64,000 nt of DNA from Streptomyces tagetis (GCF_018069565.1 NZ_JAGPNL010000002.1:372001-436000); one strand, 5' to 3'; numbered from the stretch's first letter, positions 39,699 to 48,855 are shown. The notes: generated by a model from the sequence alone, not told the origin. Numbers and translations: made by a program.

Positions 39699-39728
39699 CG
39701 GGGCGGCGGGGGCGGCGGCAGCGGTCCC

Positions 39729-39734
39729 TAGGAT
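39729..39734 (+). promoter_or_regulatory. -10 hexamer TAGGAT for leaderless PadR transcript
   Basis: TAGGAT ends seven bases before ATG 39742. It overlaps an alternative upstream ATG at 39733, which is therefore unlikely to be used. Confidence 0.5.
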
Positions 39735-39741
39735 GAGCCCC

Positions 39742-40347
39742 ATGTCACTCCCGCACGCGATCCTCACCGCCCTGGTCGAAAAGCCGTCGTCCGGGCTGGA
39801 GCTGACCCGCCGTTTCGACCGGTCGATCGGTTACTTCTGGTCCGCGACGCACCAGCAGATCTACCGCGAGCTGGGCAAGCTGGAGGCGCGGGGCCTGATC
39901 CGCGCGCTGCCCGCCGAACAGCCCGCCCGCGGGCAGAAGAAGAGCTACGAGGTGCTGCCCGCGGGCCGCGCCGAACTGGCCCGCTGGACCGCCGAGCCCC
40001 AGGACCCCAGGCCCCTGCGGGACGCCATGCTGCTGCGGCTGCGGGCCGCCGCCGTCGTCGGCACCACCGGCGTCGAGGCCGACCTCAGGCGCCATCTGGA
40101 GCTGCACGCACGGCAGTTGGCCACGTACGAGGAGATCGAGCGGCGGGACTTCCCGCCCGGCAAGGACGGCGCCGAGGACCGGCTGCGCCATCTGGTGCTG
40201 CGGGCCGGCATCGACCTGGAGACCTTCTGGACGAGCTGGCTCCGCCACGCCCTCGCGGAATTCGCCGAACTGCCGGACGGCCGCCCCGCCGGTCCGCCCG
40301 CCGCCCCCGGCACCCCGCGCGGTACGACCCCTTCGCCGGAGGAGTGA
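39742..40347 (+). CDS. PadR-family transcriptional regulator
   Basis: 201 residues. Winged helix in the first 85 residues (MSLPHAILTALVEKPSSG, then SATHQQIYRELGKLEARGLI and the wing KKSYEVLPAG), followed by a Vir-like helical dimerisation domain. PadR proteins repress stress or phenolic-acid genes. It follows the FadH-like gene and is the best candidate to bind the palindrome upstream of that gene. Leaderless start chosen from promoter spacing. Confidence 0.88.
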   Translation: MSLPHAILTALVEKPSSGLELTRRFDRSIGYFWSATHQQIYRELGKLEARGLIRALPAEQPARGQKKSYEVLPAGRAELARWTAEPQDPRPLRDAMLLRLRAAAVVGTTGVEADLRRHLELHARQLATYEEIERRDFPPGKDGAEDRLRHLVLRAGIDLETFWTSWLRHALAEFAELPDGRPAGPPAAPGTPRGTTPSPEE

Positions 40348-40375
40348 GAGCAGGTCCCCGCCCCTTTCGGCACGC

Positions 40376-40939
40376 TCAGAACCGGTACGGCTTCGCCCGC
40401 CGGCGCAGGAACCAGGCGGCGGCGATGACCCCCGCGCCGACCAGCGCGCCGCCCGCCGCCAGGGTCGCCGTGCCGTAGTCCTTGACGGCGCCGCCCATCC
40501 CGCCCAGCACACCGCGCGGCGACGCCGACGCCGACGGCGCGGGCAGCGCGGAGGCGGAGACCGAGACCGAGGGCGAGGGCGACGGGGGCGGGGAGACGAT
40601 GACGGTCTGGGTGCCGGCCGTGCTGTTGTTGGAGCACAGGACGACCACCGTGTACGTGCCCGGGGTGATGCCCGACCAGGCCGCCGACTGGCCCGACGCG
40701 GTCCCCGACAGCGCCACCTGGCGGCCCTGGGCGAAGTCCGTCTGCCCCTCGCCGAGCAGCGAGGCGGTGCCCCAACTGCCGTTGAGCTGGGCGCAGGCGG
40801 TGGTGGTGACCGACACGGTGGAGGCGGTGGTGCTCACGGTGATCCCCGGGCCCGCGGCGGCCGGGGAGGCCAGGGCGAGGGGCAGCGCCACGGCTGCCGC
40901 GGCCGGGCCGGAACGGAGAAGGGACGATGAGATGCGCAT
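40376..40939 (-). CDS. Secreted, C-terminally membrane-anchored protein
   Basis: 187 residues. Signal peptide about 1-28 (cleavage near ASPAAA), a beta-rich domain of about 95 residues (VSTTASTVSVTTTACAQLNG, SGITPGTYTVVVLCSNN, two Cys), a Ser/Pro linker and one C-terminal helix followed by RRRAKPYRF. GGAGGG precedes ATG. No LPXTG motif is seen. Function unknown. Confidence 0.7.
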   Translation of the reverse strand: MRISSSLLRSGPAAAAVALPLALASPAAAGPGITVSTTASTVSVTTTACAQLNGSWGTASLLGEGQTDFAQGRQVALSGTASGQSAAWSGITPGTYTVVVLCSNNSTAGTQTVIVSPPPSPSPSVSVSASALPAPSASASPRGVLGGMGGAVKDYGTATLAAGGALVGAGVIAAAWFLRRRAKPYRF

Positions 40940-41098
40940 GTGGACTGCCCTCCGGCGGCACGGCGGCGGCACATCCCTGGCGCCGCCGAGGACGGGGAGC
41001 CCGTACCGCCTCAACGGAAGCCAACAGGGCGGCGGCCGGGCCCGCATGCCGAGCGCCACCGGCCAGGTGACGCGCCCTCGCCGCCGGTCGCGGGGAGG

Positions 41099-42130
41099 TC
41101 AGTCCCCCTTCTCGCCCGCCTGCTCGCCCGTCGTCACCGTGCGCTCCGCCGAGAAGCCGCCCCAGGTGCCGTCGGGCAGCTTGGCCCGCAGCCGCACCCG
41201 GTGCGTGACACCGGCCTCGGTGCCCGCGTAGAAGCTGTACTCGGCCTTCTCGCGCGGCGCGTCGCCGCCGTAGACGAGGGAGGTCGCCGTGCGCCCGTCG
41301 AGCTGGATCTCGTACTCGGTGATCACCCCGTCGGTCCGCGGCGGGACCCAGGAGAGGTCGATCTGGTACGCGCCGTCCTCCCGGTGCGTCGCGGCGCGCA
41401 GGCCGGTGGGGGCGGTGGCCCGGCCGTCGTCGGAGCCGGGGGTGGTCAGGCGGACGGGCGGGCTGTCGGGGGAGAGGTTGCCGGCGGCGTCGCGCGCCCG
41501 GACGGTGAACTCGTAGCGGGTGCCCGGCCGCAGCCCCGTGACGACGGTCGCCGTCTGGCCCCCGCCCACGCTGTGGATCTTCGTACCGCCCTGGTGGACG
41601 TCGTACGAGGTCACCCCCTGGTCGTCGGTGGCGGCGGACCAGGAGAGCTGGACCGCGCGGCTGCCCGCCGTGCGGCCCTCGGCCTTCTCCGGGCGGGTCG
41701 GCGGGGAGCCGTCCGCGGCGACGGCGGCGGGCGTGGTCGCCCGCACCTCCGCGCTGGGCGGGCCGAGCCTGCCGTCGGCGTCCCGCGCCCGTACCGAGAA
41801 GACGTAGCCGGTGGAGGGGGCGAGGCGGGTCACGTCGACCATCCGGTCGGAGGCCGGCACCTCCTTCACCTTGGTGGTGCCCTGGTACACCTCGTAGACC
41901 TCGGCGCCCTCGATCGCGTTCCACATGACGTGCACGCTGGTCGCGCTGCCGGCGTCGGCGGTGACGCCGGTCGGGGCCGCGGGGAGCCGGCCCCCGTCCT
42001 CGCCGGAGACGCCCCAGCCGCACGAGGTGACCAGGGCGAGGACGCCGCCGATCAGGACCGGCCGGAGCGCGGCGCGGCGGCGCGGCGCCGGGCCGGCGGA
42101 CGGGACAGCGGGAACGGGGACGCCTCGCAC
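41099..42130 (-). CDS. Lipoprotein with three fibronectin type III domains
   Basis: 343 residues from GTG at 42130 behind GGGAGG. Lipobox LVTSC at about residue 37 predicts a diacylglycerol-linked surface protein. Three FN3 domains (about 52-135, 150-235, 245-335) show the WNAIEGAEVYEVYQ, WSAATDDQGVTSYDV and WVPPRTDGVITEYEI starts. FN3 repeats commonly accompany polysaccharide-active enzymes in Streptomyces. It is divergent from the chitosanase gene, and a DasR-type operator lies 31 bp upstream of its start. Confidence 0.85.
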   Translation of the reverse strand: MRGVPVPAVPSAGPAPRRRAALRPVLIGGVLALVTSCGWGVSGEDGGRLPAAPTGVTADAGSATSVHVMWNAIEGAEVYEVYQGTTKVKEVPASDRMVDVTRLAPSTGYVFSVRARDADGRLGPPSAEVRATTPAAVAADGSPPTRPEKAEGRTAGSRAVQLSWSAATDDQGVTSYDVHQGGTKIHSVGGGQTATVVTGLRPGTRYEFTVRARDAAGNLSPDSPPVRLTTPGSDDGRATAPTGLRAATHREDGAYQIDLSWVPPRTDGVITEYEIQLDGRTATSLVYGGDAPREKAEYSFYAGTEAGVTHRVRLRAKLPDGTWGGFSAERTVTTGEQAGEKGD

Positions 42131-42506
42131 GGTTCTGCCTCCCGGGCAGCCAGACGGGAATGGTCCGGACCAATATGACGGGGTGACGCGATCACATCAA
42201 GGGGGTCGCCGTTGGTGCCCACCCGGAAGGGTTACGTATGCTGAGGGAACTGACGGTCGAACTCCCGTGACGTGCGGGGGAGTTCGGCCGACGGCGCGGA
42301 CCGCTGTCGTCGCACTCCCGCGCCGGCGCGGGCGGTCGGGCGGGCCGGGACCGAGACCGGCTCCGGCCCGTCCGCCCCCGTCCCGACCTCCACACTCCTC
42401 CCGGCATGTGCACCGTCTGGCCCTGTGGGGGTGACCACGCGGACGATTCCGGGGCACAGATGGGGCCGAGCGTTCGACCTTGTCCCCCAGGAGAGGCCCC
42501 CACGAC
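42131..42506. promoter_or_regulatory. 376-bp divergent region between FN3 lipoprotein and chitosanase
   Basis: Holds the DasR-like site at 42161-42172 near the lipoprotein gene. The rest is GC-rich; no -10/-35 pair stands out and no further gene is supported. The chitosanase ribosome site CAGGAGAGG is at 42489-42497. Confidence 0.5.
42161..42172. promoter_or_regulatory. DasR-type operator (dre-like) TGGTCCGGACCA
   Basis: Perfect 12-bp palindrome matching the TGGTCYRGACCA core of the known DasR-responsive element in Streptomyces. It sits 31 bp before the FN3 lipoprotein start and 335 bp before the chitosanase start. DasR represses chitin and aminosugar genes and is released by glucosamine-6-phosphate; application to these genes is inferred. 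Confidence 0.6.
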
Positions 42507-43358
42507 GTGCGTGTCCACTCGCTGACGCTGATCGCGGCCGGCGCCGCCTTGCTCGCCCCCACGTCCGTCCCCGGCGCCTTCGCGGCGCCCCGGCCCGGCG
42601 GACCGCAGCCCCCGCACCCCACCGTGGCCGAGGCCGGACCCCGGCCGGAGAGGGACCCCCTGCGCCCCGGCCGCGGCGGACGCCAACGCCCCCCGGTCCC
42701 GCGCCCCGGCGCCGCGGGACCCGGCCCGGCGGCGAGAACGCCGGAGCCCGAGCAGCCGCGGGAGGACGAGGAGAGGGCCGTCACCGCCGCCGACCTGCTG
42801 GCCCGGGTACGCGCGTGCGACCCCGTCTCCCACGGCCACTACCGCAGCGACGCCGGCAGGCCCGCGGACATCCCGGTCTGCGGCACCCCGGAGGCCGTCT
42901 TCTGGAAGGCCGACCTGGACATCGACTGCGACGGCAGGCCCGGCGCCCGCTGCAACCTCGGCACCGACCCCGACTTCAGCCCCGCCACGGCCTACTCCGC
43001 CTCCGACGGCGGCCCGCTGGACGCCGAGACCCTGCCGTACATCGTCGTCCCCGAGCCCAGCGGCATCTGGGACCACCGCGAGCACGGCGTCCACGGCGGG
43101 TCCGTCGCCGCCGTCGTCCACGGCGACCGGGTGCGCTACGCCGTCGTCGGCGACATCGGCCCCCGCGACGTCATCGGCGAGGCGTCCTACGCCACCGCCG
43201 AGGGCCTCGGCATCCCGGCCGACCCGCGCTCGGGCGGGGCGGCCTCGGACGTCACGTACATCGTCTTCAAGGACAGCGAGGTCAGGCCCATCGAGGACCG
43301 GAGCGCGGCCGAGGAGGCGGGGGAGGAACTGGCCCGCAGGTTCGTGGCCGGCGGCTGA
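42507..43358 (+). CDS. Secreted GH75-type chitosanase
   Basis: 283 residues from GTG 42507. Signal peptide about 1-27 (LIAAGAALLAPTSVPGAFA), then a Pro/Arg-rich linker of about 70 residues, then the catalytic domain about 100-280. GH75 features: FWKADLDIDCDG (acidic residues), LPYIVVPEPSGIW and VVGDIGPRDVIGEASYA holding the second catalytic acid. It should hydrolyse chitosan outside the cell. Confidence 0.85.
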   Translation: MRVHSLTLIAAGAALLAPTSVPGAFAAPRPGGPQPPHPTVAEAGPRPERDPLRPGRGGRQRPPVPRPGAAGPGPAARTPEPEQPREDEERAVTAADLLARVRACDPVSHGHYRSDAGRPADIPVCGTPEAVFWKADLDIDCDGRPGARCNLGTDPDFSPATAYSASDGGPLDAETLPYIVVPEPSGIWDHREHGVHGGSVAAVVHGDRVRYAVVGDIGPRDVIGEASYATAEGLGIPADPRSGGAASDVTYIVFKDSEVRPIEDRSAAEEAGEELARRFVAGG

Positions 43359-43374
43359 CGGCCCCCGGGGCCGC

Positions 43375-43785
43375 CTATTCCTTCCGGTAGGCGTACGCCT
43401 CCGCCGCCGCGGCCTCCACGGCGGCGAGGTCGGCGCCGGTCGCGGCGGTGACCACGGCGGCCACCGCCCCCTCGACGAAGGGCGCGTCCACCAGACGCGT
43501 CCCGTCGGGCAGTTCGTCGCCCTCGGCGAGGAGCGCCTTGACCGTGAGGACCGCGCTGCCGAGATCGGCGAGGACCGCGACCCCCGCGCCCCGGTCGACG
43601 GAGGCGGCGGCGGCCGACACCAGCTCCGAACTGGTCCCGAACCCGCCTGCCGCGGTACCCCCCGCCGGCGCGATGGGCACGGACACGTCACCGCCCGCCA
43701 GCCCCTTCGCCAGGCCGGCCACCGACGCGGCCACCTCGGCACTGTGCGACACGAGGACTATGCCGACCAGCTTCCCGTCACTCAC
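43375..43785 (-). CDS. dhaM: PTS-dependent dihydroxyacetone kinase, phosphoryl donor subunit DhaM
   Basis: 136 residues: one EIIA-Man-like domain with the phospho-acceptor His in VLVSHSAEVA. Longer DhaM forms carry extra HPr and EI domains, which are absent here, so it relies on general PTS proteins. GTG start overlaps the dhaL stop by eight bases. Confidence 0.92.
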   Translation of the reverse strand: MSDGKLVGIVLVSHSAEVAASVAGLAKGLAGGDVSVPIAPAGGTAAGGFGTSSELVSAAAASVDRGAGVAVLADLGSAVLTVKALLAEGDELPDGTRLVDAPFVEGAVAAVVTAATGADLAAVEAAAAEAYAYRKE

Positions 43786-44377
43786 CGTCCGCCTCCTCCA
43801 GCGCGGCGACGATCAGCGCCGACGACGTCGCCCCCGGGTCCTGGTGCCCGACGCTGCGCTCGCCGAGATAGCTCGCCCGGCCCTTGCGGGCCAGCATCGG
43901 GGTGGTGGCGATGGCACCCTCGTCGGCGGCGTCCTTCGCCGCGGCGAAGGACGTGGAGAGGGCCTCCACCGCGGGCACCAGCGCGTCGACCATGGTCTTG
44001 TCGCCCGGCGCGGCCCCGCCGAGGGCCCGGACCGCGTCCACGCCCGCGCGCAGCGCCTCGGCCAGTTGCTCCTCGCTCACCTCGGCCGCGTCGCCCAGCG
44101 CCTTGCCGGTACGGCGCAGCAGCGTCCCGTACAGGGGCCCCGAGGCGCCGCCGACCGAGGAGATGAGCTGCCGCCCGGCCAGCGTCAGCACCGCGCCGGG
44201 GGTGGTGGGCGCCTCCCTCTCCAGCGCGGCGGTCACGGCCCGGAAACCGCGCTGGAGGTTGGTGCCGTGGTCGGCGTCGCCGATGGGCGAGTCGAGGGCG
44301 GTCAGCCGGTCCGCCTCACGTTCGACCGAGGCGGCGCAGGCCGTCATCCAGCGGCGGAAGAAGTCGGCGTCGAGCAC
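43778..44377 (-). CDS. dhaL: Dihydroxyacetone kinase ADP-binding subunit DhaL
   Basis: 199 residues from GTG at 44377 (AAGGAGA seven bases before). Metal-binding acidic motif SPIGDADHGTN near residue 30 and nucleotide loop GGASGPLYGTLL near 75. The ADP stays bound and is rephosphorylated by DhaM. Second gene of the dhaKLM operon; 50 bp follow dhaK. Confidence 0.93.
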   Translation of the reverse strand: MLDADFFRRWMTACAASVEREADRLTALDSPIGDADHGTNLQRGFRAVTAALEREAPTTPGAVLTLAGRQLISSVGGASGPLYGTLLRRTGKALGDAAEVSEEQLAEALRAGVDAVRALGGAAPGDKTMVDALVPAVEALSTSFAAAKDAADEGAIATTPMLARKGRASYLGERSVGHQDPGATSSALIVAALEEADGE

Positions 44378-44427
44378 GGGATCTCCTTGCCTCTCGGGTG
44401 GGGCTGCCAGGGACGCGCCGTCCGCGC

Positions 44428-45420
44428 TCACATGCCCCACCTCAGGCCGGGCGTGCTCACCGGCGCGTCCCACAGGGAGAGCAGCTCCTCGTCGACCTGG
44501 CACAGGGTGACCGAGGCGCCCGCCATGTCGAGCGAGGTCACGTAGTTGCCGACGAGGGTGCGGGCGACGGCCACGCCACGCGCGGCGAGGACTCGCTGCA
44601 CCTCGGCGTTGAAGCCGTACAGCTCCAGCAGCGGTGTCGCGCCCATGCCGTTGACCAGCACGAGCACCGGGTTGCGGGGCGGCAGGTCGGTGAGGAGGGC
44701 GTCGACGGCGAAGTCGGCGATCTCGCCCGAGGTCATCATCGGCCGCCGTTCCCGGCCCGGCTCGCCGTGGATGCCGATGCCGAGTTCCAGCTCGCCCGGC
44801 GGCAGGTCGAAGGTGGGGCTGCCCTTGGCGGGGGTGGTGCAGGCGGCCAGCGCCACCCCGAAGCTGCGGGAGTTCTCGTCGACCCGGCGGGCGACGGCCT
44901 CCACCTGCTCCAGCGGCCGGCCCTCCTCCGCCGCCGCGCCCGCGATCTTCTCCACGAACAGGGTGGCCCCCGTGCCGCGCCGGCCGGCCGTGTAGAGGCT
45001 GTCGGTCACCGCCACGTCGTCGTCGACGAGCACCTTGGCGACGCTGATCCCCTCGTCCTCGGCCAGCTCGGCGGCCATGTCGAAGTTGAGCACGTCCCCG
45101 GTGTAGTTCTTCACCACGAACAGCACCCCGGCGCCGCTGTCCACGGCCGCCGCGGCCCGCGCCATCTGGTCGGGCACCGGCGAGGTGAACACCTCCCCGG
45201 GACAGGCGGCCGACAGCATCCCGGGCCCCACGAAACCGCCGTGCAGCGGCTCGTGCCCGGAACCGCCGCCGGAGACCAGCGCGACCTTTCCGGCCACGGG
45301 CGCGTCCCGGCGGAGGATCACCCGGTTCTCGACGTCCACGGTCAGCTCGGGATGGGCCGCCGCCATACCCCGCAGGGCGTCCGCGACCACGGTCTCGGCG
45401 ACGTTGATGAGCATCTTCAT
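44428..45420 (-). CDS. dhaK: Dihydroxyacetone kinase substrate-binding subunit DhaK
   Basis: 330 residues. The substrate forms a hemiaminal with the His in GIGIHGEPG (about residue 220); GGGSGHEPLHGGFVG near residue 50 holds the catalytic acids. The start has a near-ideal AGGAGG six bases upstream. First gene of dhaKLM, which converts dihydroxyacetone to its phosphate at the expense of phosphoenolpyruvate. Confidence 0.95.
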   Translation of the reverse strand: MKMLINVAETVVADALRGMAAAHPELTVDVENRVILRRDAPVAGKVALVSGGGSGHEPLHGGFVGPGMLSAACPGEVFTSPVPDQMARAAAAVDSGAGVLFVVKNYTGDVLNFDMAAELAEDEGISVAKVLVDDDVAVTDSLYTAGRRGTGATLFVEKIAGAAAEEGRPLEQVEAVARRVDENSRSFGVALAACTTPAKGSPTFDLPPGELELGIGIHGEPGRERRPMMTSGEIADFAVDALLTDLPPRNPVLVLVNGMGATPLLELYGFNAEVQRVLAARGVAVARTLVGNYVTSLDMAGASVTLCQVDEELLSLWDAPVSTPGLRWGM

Positions 45421-45454
45421 GAGTACCTCCTGGCGATCGGAACAGGGTGGCCGC

Positions 45455-45485
45455 GACCTGTGTCCTCACTGGTCAGGACAGGTGA
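45455..45485. promoter_or_regulatory. Candidate operator 1 upstream of dhaK
   Basis: ACCTGT (45456-45461) and ACAGGT (45478-45483) flank TGTCCT/AGGACA arms; the right half reads ACTGGTCAGGACAGGT, similar to GntR/HutC-type sites. It ends 35 bp before the dhaK start, where a repressor would block transcription. Confidence 0.45.
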
Positions 45486-45650
45486 CGGCGGGTGTTGATC
45501 TCGGCGGTTCACGACGGTCGGACGCGGTGCCCGACGGCACCGACACCGGTCTCACGCGGACGATTCGGCGGTCATCGGGCAACCCGGACGGGCGGACACG
45601 GTAAATCCGGAGCACTCCTTCCAGCAGTATCGGCCTTGCGGCACCGACGG

Positions 45651-45675
45651 TCACCTGTGACGGCCGCACAGGTGA
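45651..45675. promoter_or_regulatory. Candidate operator 2 upstream of dhaK
   Basis: Perfect 8-bp arms TCACCTGT and ACAGGTGA with a 9-base spacer, sharing its half-site with operator 1 about 190 bp closer to dhaK. Confidence 0.45.
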
Positions 45676-45870
45676 ACGGGAAACGGCGGCCCCCCGCCTT
45701 CACCGGCCCTTCCTCCCGGCCGGTCGAGGGGGTCCGGGGGGCGCGTGGGCACGCGGACGACGGGGGGCGTGGGCACGGGGACGAGGGGGGACGGACGGCG
45801 GGCTCAGCCGCCGCCCCGTACGCCGGTGGCCGTGTCCGGCACCGGCACGACCACCTGCCGACCGCCGCGG

Positions 45871-47046
45871 CTAGTGCCGGATGCCCGCTTCGACCATGAG
45901 GGGCAGGACCTCGTCCCTGAACATCGGGAGTTCCTGGTCGGGGTCGATCAGGCCCATGATCATGCCGCCCATGCCGGCCTCGTTGAGCTCCTTCATGCCC
46001 TGGACGACCTGCTCGGGGGTGCCGACCAGCGGGTAGCCGCCCCAGCCGGCGATGAAGCGCTCCGACATCTCCCTGGCGTGGTCGAACGACTGGCTCGCCC
46101 CGGACAGCGCGATCTTGATGACGTTGCCCGCGGCTCCCCAGTCGCCCTCGTCGACGACCTGCTGGAAGGCCGCCTTCGCCTCCTTCTCGGTGTCGCGGAC
46201 GACCACCAGGCCGTAGGTCATCACGTCGATGGCACGCCGGTACTCGTCGCGCGCCTTGTTGCGGACGGTCTCGGTGTAGGTCTTGATGTTCTCCAGCGTG
46301 TCGAGGCTCGCGAAGTTGATGTCGACGTTGCGGGCCGAGTAGTCGATGCCGGCGGGCGAGTTGCCCGCGTTCAGCAGCACCGGGTTCGGGCTCTGGTGCG
46401 GCTTCGGGTAGGACTCCACGTCCCGGCCCTGGAAGTACGCTCCGTCGACGTCGAAGCTGCCCTGCTCGGACCACAGGCGCATCGCGTACTCGATCCACTC
46501 CTGTCCGAACGCGTACCGCTCGTCGTGCTGACGCTGCTCGCCGCCGAACATCTCCATCTCCGGCGGAACCCACCCCATGACCAGGTTGAGGGCGAACCGG
46601 CCACCGGAGATCCGGTCGATCGTGGTCGCCGCCTTGGCCGCCACGATGGGGTGCACGGTCGGCAGGTGCGAGGTCGCCGCGATCGCGATGTTCTCGGTGG
46701 CCTCGGCGAGGCCGGCGGCCCAGGTGTAGGTCTCGAAGCAGTTGCCGTTGAAGTTCGTCGAGCCGCCGAAGCCCTTCCAGCGCGCGACGGGCACCATGAC
46801 CTCCAGGCCCATCCGGTCGGCCTGCCGGGCGATGGACTTCGTGTGCTCCCAGGTGATCTCGTACGACGAGGGCGCGTGGGACATGATCAGGCCGTAGGAG
46901 CAGTTGGTGCCGAACAGGCCGAGCTTCATCGGCTGGTCGTTGAGGAGCGGGTTGGTCTCCCGGCGGTCCTGGACCGGCCGGGTCTCGCTGTCGGGACGCG
47001 GGTCGGTGGCGGCGAGTCCGAGCCTCTCGTTCGCGCTGAGCGTCAT
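45871..47046 (-). CDS. RutA/SfnG-type flavin-dependent monooxygenase (bacterial luciferase family)
   Basis: 391 residues from ATG at 47046 (AAGGAGA nine bases before). The TIM-barrel family is clear: MKLGLFGTNCSYG after a 60-residue N-terminal arm, WKGFGGSTNFNGNCFETYTWAAG, TIDRISGGRFALNLVMGW and a C-terminal PLVGTPEQVVQGM. The spacing of these blocks is closest to uracil monooxygenase RutA and dimethylsulfone monooxygenase SfnG, which use reduced FMN from a partner reductase. Candidate reductases lie at 55431-56542. It follows the aldehyde dehydrogenase gene by 117 bp in the same direction, so an aldehyde may be its product or an intermediate. Substrate unknown. Confidence 0.85.
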   Translation of the reverse strand: MTLSANERLGLAATDPRPDSETRPVQDRRETNPLLNDQPMKLGLFGTNCSYGLIMSHAPSSYEITWEHTKSIARQADRMGLEVMVPVARWKGFGGSTNFNGNCFETYTWAAGLAEATENIAIAATSHLPTVHPIVAAKAATTIDRISGGRFALNLVMGWVPPEMEMFGGEQRQHDERYAFGQEWIEYAMRLWSEQGSFDVDGAYFQGRDVESYPKPHQSPNPVLLNAGNSPAGIDYSARNVDINFASLDTLENIKTYTETVRNKARDEYRRAIDVMTYGLVVVRDTEKEAKAAFQQVVDEGDWGAAGNVIKIALSGASQSFDHAREMSERFIAGWGGYPLVGTPEQVVQGMKELNEAGMGGMIMGLIDPDQELPMFRDEVLPLMVEAGIRH

Positions 47047-47163
47047 GTCGTTCTCCTTGGTTCTCCGGTTCGCCCCGCACGCGGGAAGTCGTGCTCGGGC
47101 GGGAATGGGCACAGGCGCGGCCCGCAGGGACGGGAGCGCGGGGCAAGGGGGGGGAGGGCGGGA

Positions 47164-48651
47164 TCAGCCCATCGTGAAGGGATCGCGGGACCCGCCGGTC
47201 AGCTCGACCAGGACGGACTTGTTCTCCAGGTACTCGTCGACCGCGTCGGTCCCGTTCTCGCGGCCGATGCCGGAGAGTCCGAAGCCACCGAAGGGCATGT
47301 TCGGCGTGACGACCCGGTAGGCGTTGATCCAGATCGTGCCGGCGCGTACGGCGGCGGCCACCCGGTGCGCCCGGTGCACGTCCTTGGTCCACACGGCACC
47401 CGCCAGGCCGTACGGCGTGTCGTTGGCCAGGGCGACGGCCTCGTCCTCGTCGGTGAAGGTGTAGGCGGCCAGGACCGGGCCGAACACCTCCTCGCGCACG
47501 ATCGTCTTCTCGGGGTCGGCGAGCACCACGGTCGGCCGGATGAACAGGCCGCCGAGGTCGGCGTTGGGTTCGCCGCCGCAGGCGATGGTCGCCCCCTCGG
47601 CCTTCGCGCCCGCGAGGAAACCGAGGACCTTCTCGTACTGGGGACGGTTGGCCACCGGCCCCATCTCGGTCCCGGCCTCCGTGGGATCGCCCTGCTTGAT
47701 GGCGTTGGCGCGCTCGACGACCTTGGCGACCAGTTCGTCCTTGACCGACTCGTGCACGATGAGCCGGGACCCGGCCATGCACGTCTGCCCGGTAGCGGCG
47801 AACACGCCGGCGATGACGCCGTTGGCCGCGGCGTCCAGGTCGGCGTCGGGGAAGACGATCTGCGGTGACTTCCCGCCCAGCTCCAGGGTCACCTTGTTGA
47901 TGTTCGCCACCGCCGCCTGTGCCACCTTCGCACCGGTCGCGGTCGAGCCGGTGAACGCGACCTTGTCGACGCCCTGGTGCGCCGCGAGGGCCTCGCCGGT
48001 GGAGCGGTCCCAGCCGGTGACGACGTTCAGGACCCCGGGGGGCAGGCCGGCTTCGGTGAGGATCTGGGCGAACGCGACCGTCGAGGCGGGCGAGTGCTCG
48101 GACGGTTTCACCACACAGGTGCACCCCGCCGCGAGGAGCGGCGCGAGCTTGAACGTCAGAAGCAGCAGGGGGCTGTTCCACGGGGTGATGGCGCCGACCA
48201 CCCCCACGGGCTGCCGGAGCGTGTAGCCGAAGTAGGTCTGGGGGTTCAGGGCCGGGACGGTCTTGCCCTCCAGCTTGTCGGCGAGCCCGGCGTAGTACGT
48301 GTACCAGGTGCCGAGGCCCTTGAGCTGGCCGATCATCTCGCGCATGAGCTTGCCGGAGTCGCGCACCTCCAGCAGTGCGAGCCGTTCGGCGTTCGCGCTG
48401 ATGGCGTCGGCGATGTTCCGCATGACGGCGGCGCGCTCGAAACCGCTCTTCGCGCCCCACTCGCCTTCGAACGCGGCCCGCGCGGCCCGCACGGCGATGT
48501 CGATGTCCTCCGGGCCGCCGTCGGCGATCGTCGCCCACGGCTGTCCGGTATAGGGATTGAGTGAGGCGAAGGTCTTTCCGGAGACGGCGTCGACGGTCTC
48601 GCCATTGATGAAAAGCTTGAACGTCTCGTATGCGGAGGAGGGGGGAGCCAT
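47164..48651 (-). CDS. NAD(P)-dependent aldehyde dehydrogenase
   Basis: 495 residues, standard ALDH length. NAD-binding FTGSTATGAKVAQAAV, general base Glu in LELGGKSPQIVF and nucleophile Cys in GQTCMAGSR are intact. ATG follows AGGAGA by nine bases. It lies between the AraC regulator and the monooxygenase and should oxidise the aldehyde of that pathway to an acid. Confidence 0.94.
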   Translation of the reverse strand: MAPPSSAYETFKLFINGETVDAVSGKTFASLNPYTGQPWATIADGGPEDIDIAVRAARAAFEGEWGAKSGFERAAVMRNIADAISANAERLALLEVRDSGKLMREMIGQLKGLGTWYTYYAGLADKLEGKTVPALNPQTYFGYTLRQPVGVVGAITPWNSPLLLLTFKLAPLLAAGCTCVVKPSEHSPASTVAFAQILTEAGLPPGVLNVVTGWDRSTGEALAAHQGVDKVAFTGSTATGAKVAQAAVANINKVTLELGGKSPQIVFPDADLDAAANGVIAGVFAATGQTCMAGSRLIVHESVKDELVAKVVERANAIKQGDPTEAGTEMGPVANRPQYEKVLGFLAGAKAEGATIACGGEPNADLGGLFIRPTVVLADPEKTIVREEVFGPVLAAYTFTDEDEAVALANDTPYGLAGAVWTKDVHRAHRVAAAVRAGTIWINAYRVVTPNMPFGGFGLSGIGRENGTDAVDEYLENKSVLVELTGGSRDPFTMG

Positions 48652-48855
48652 GTCGTTCGGTCTCCTCGGGAGTGAGTCGGGATGTCGCTGACTTCACACC
48701 GAACGCTAGGAACGGCGGCGCCGGGCTCCTATCCCTTCGCTGACGTATAAGGGCCATTCAGCGCAGGGTTGACGGATACGCGGCCGATATCGCCGGTGCG
48801 CGAGCATGACGAAGTGCGCCCGGCCCAAGGGCCGGGCGCACAGGAACGCGGGGTG

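Larger units (their letters stand above)
45421..45870. promoter_or_regulatory. 450-bp region upstream of dhaK with two related inverted repeats
   Basis: Two sites share the half-site TCACCTGT/ACAGGTGA (45455-45485 and 45651-45675) and are listed separately. Otherwise the left half has no gene; the right half (about 45720-45860) is a GC-rich stretch with runs of G and no recognisable gene. A TACCGT on the minus strand near 45604-45599 could be a distal -10 box. Confidence 0.45.

Noticed and set aside
43359..43373. CGGCCCCCGGGGCCG between chitosanase and dhaM as terminator
   Set aside because: The palindrome leaves almost no loop and is too short to call with confidence in this base composition.
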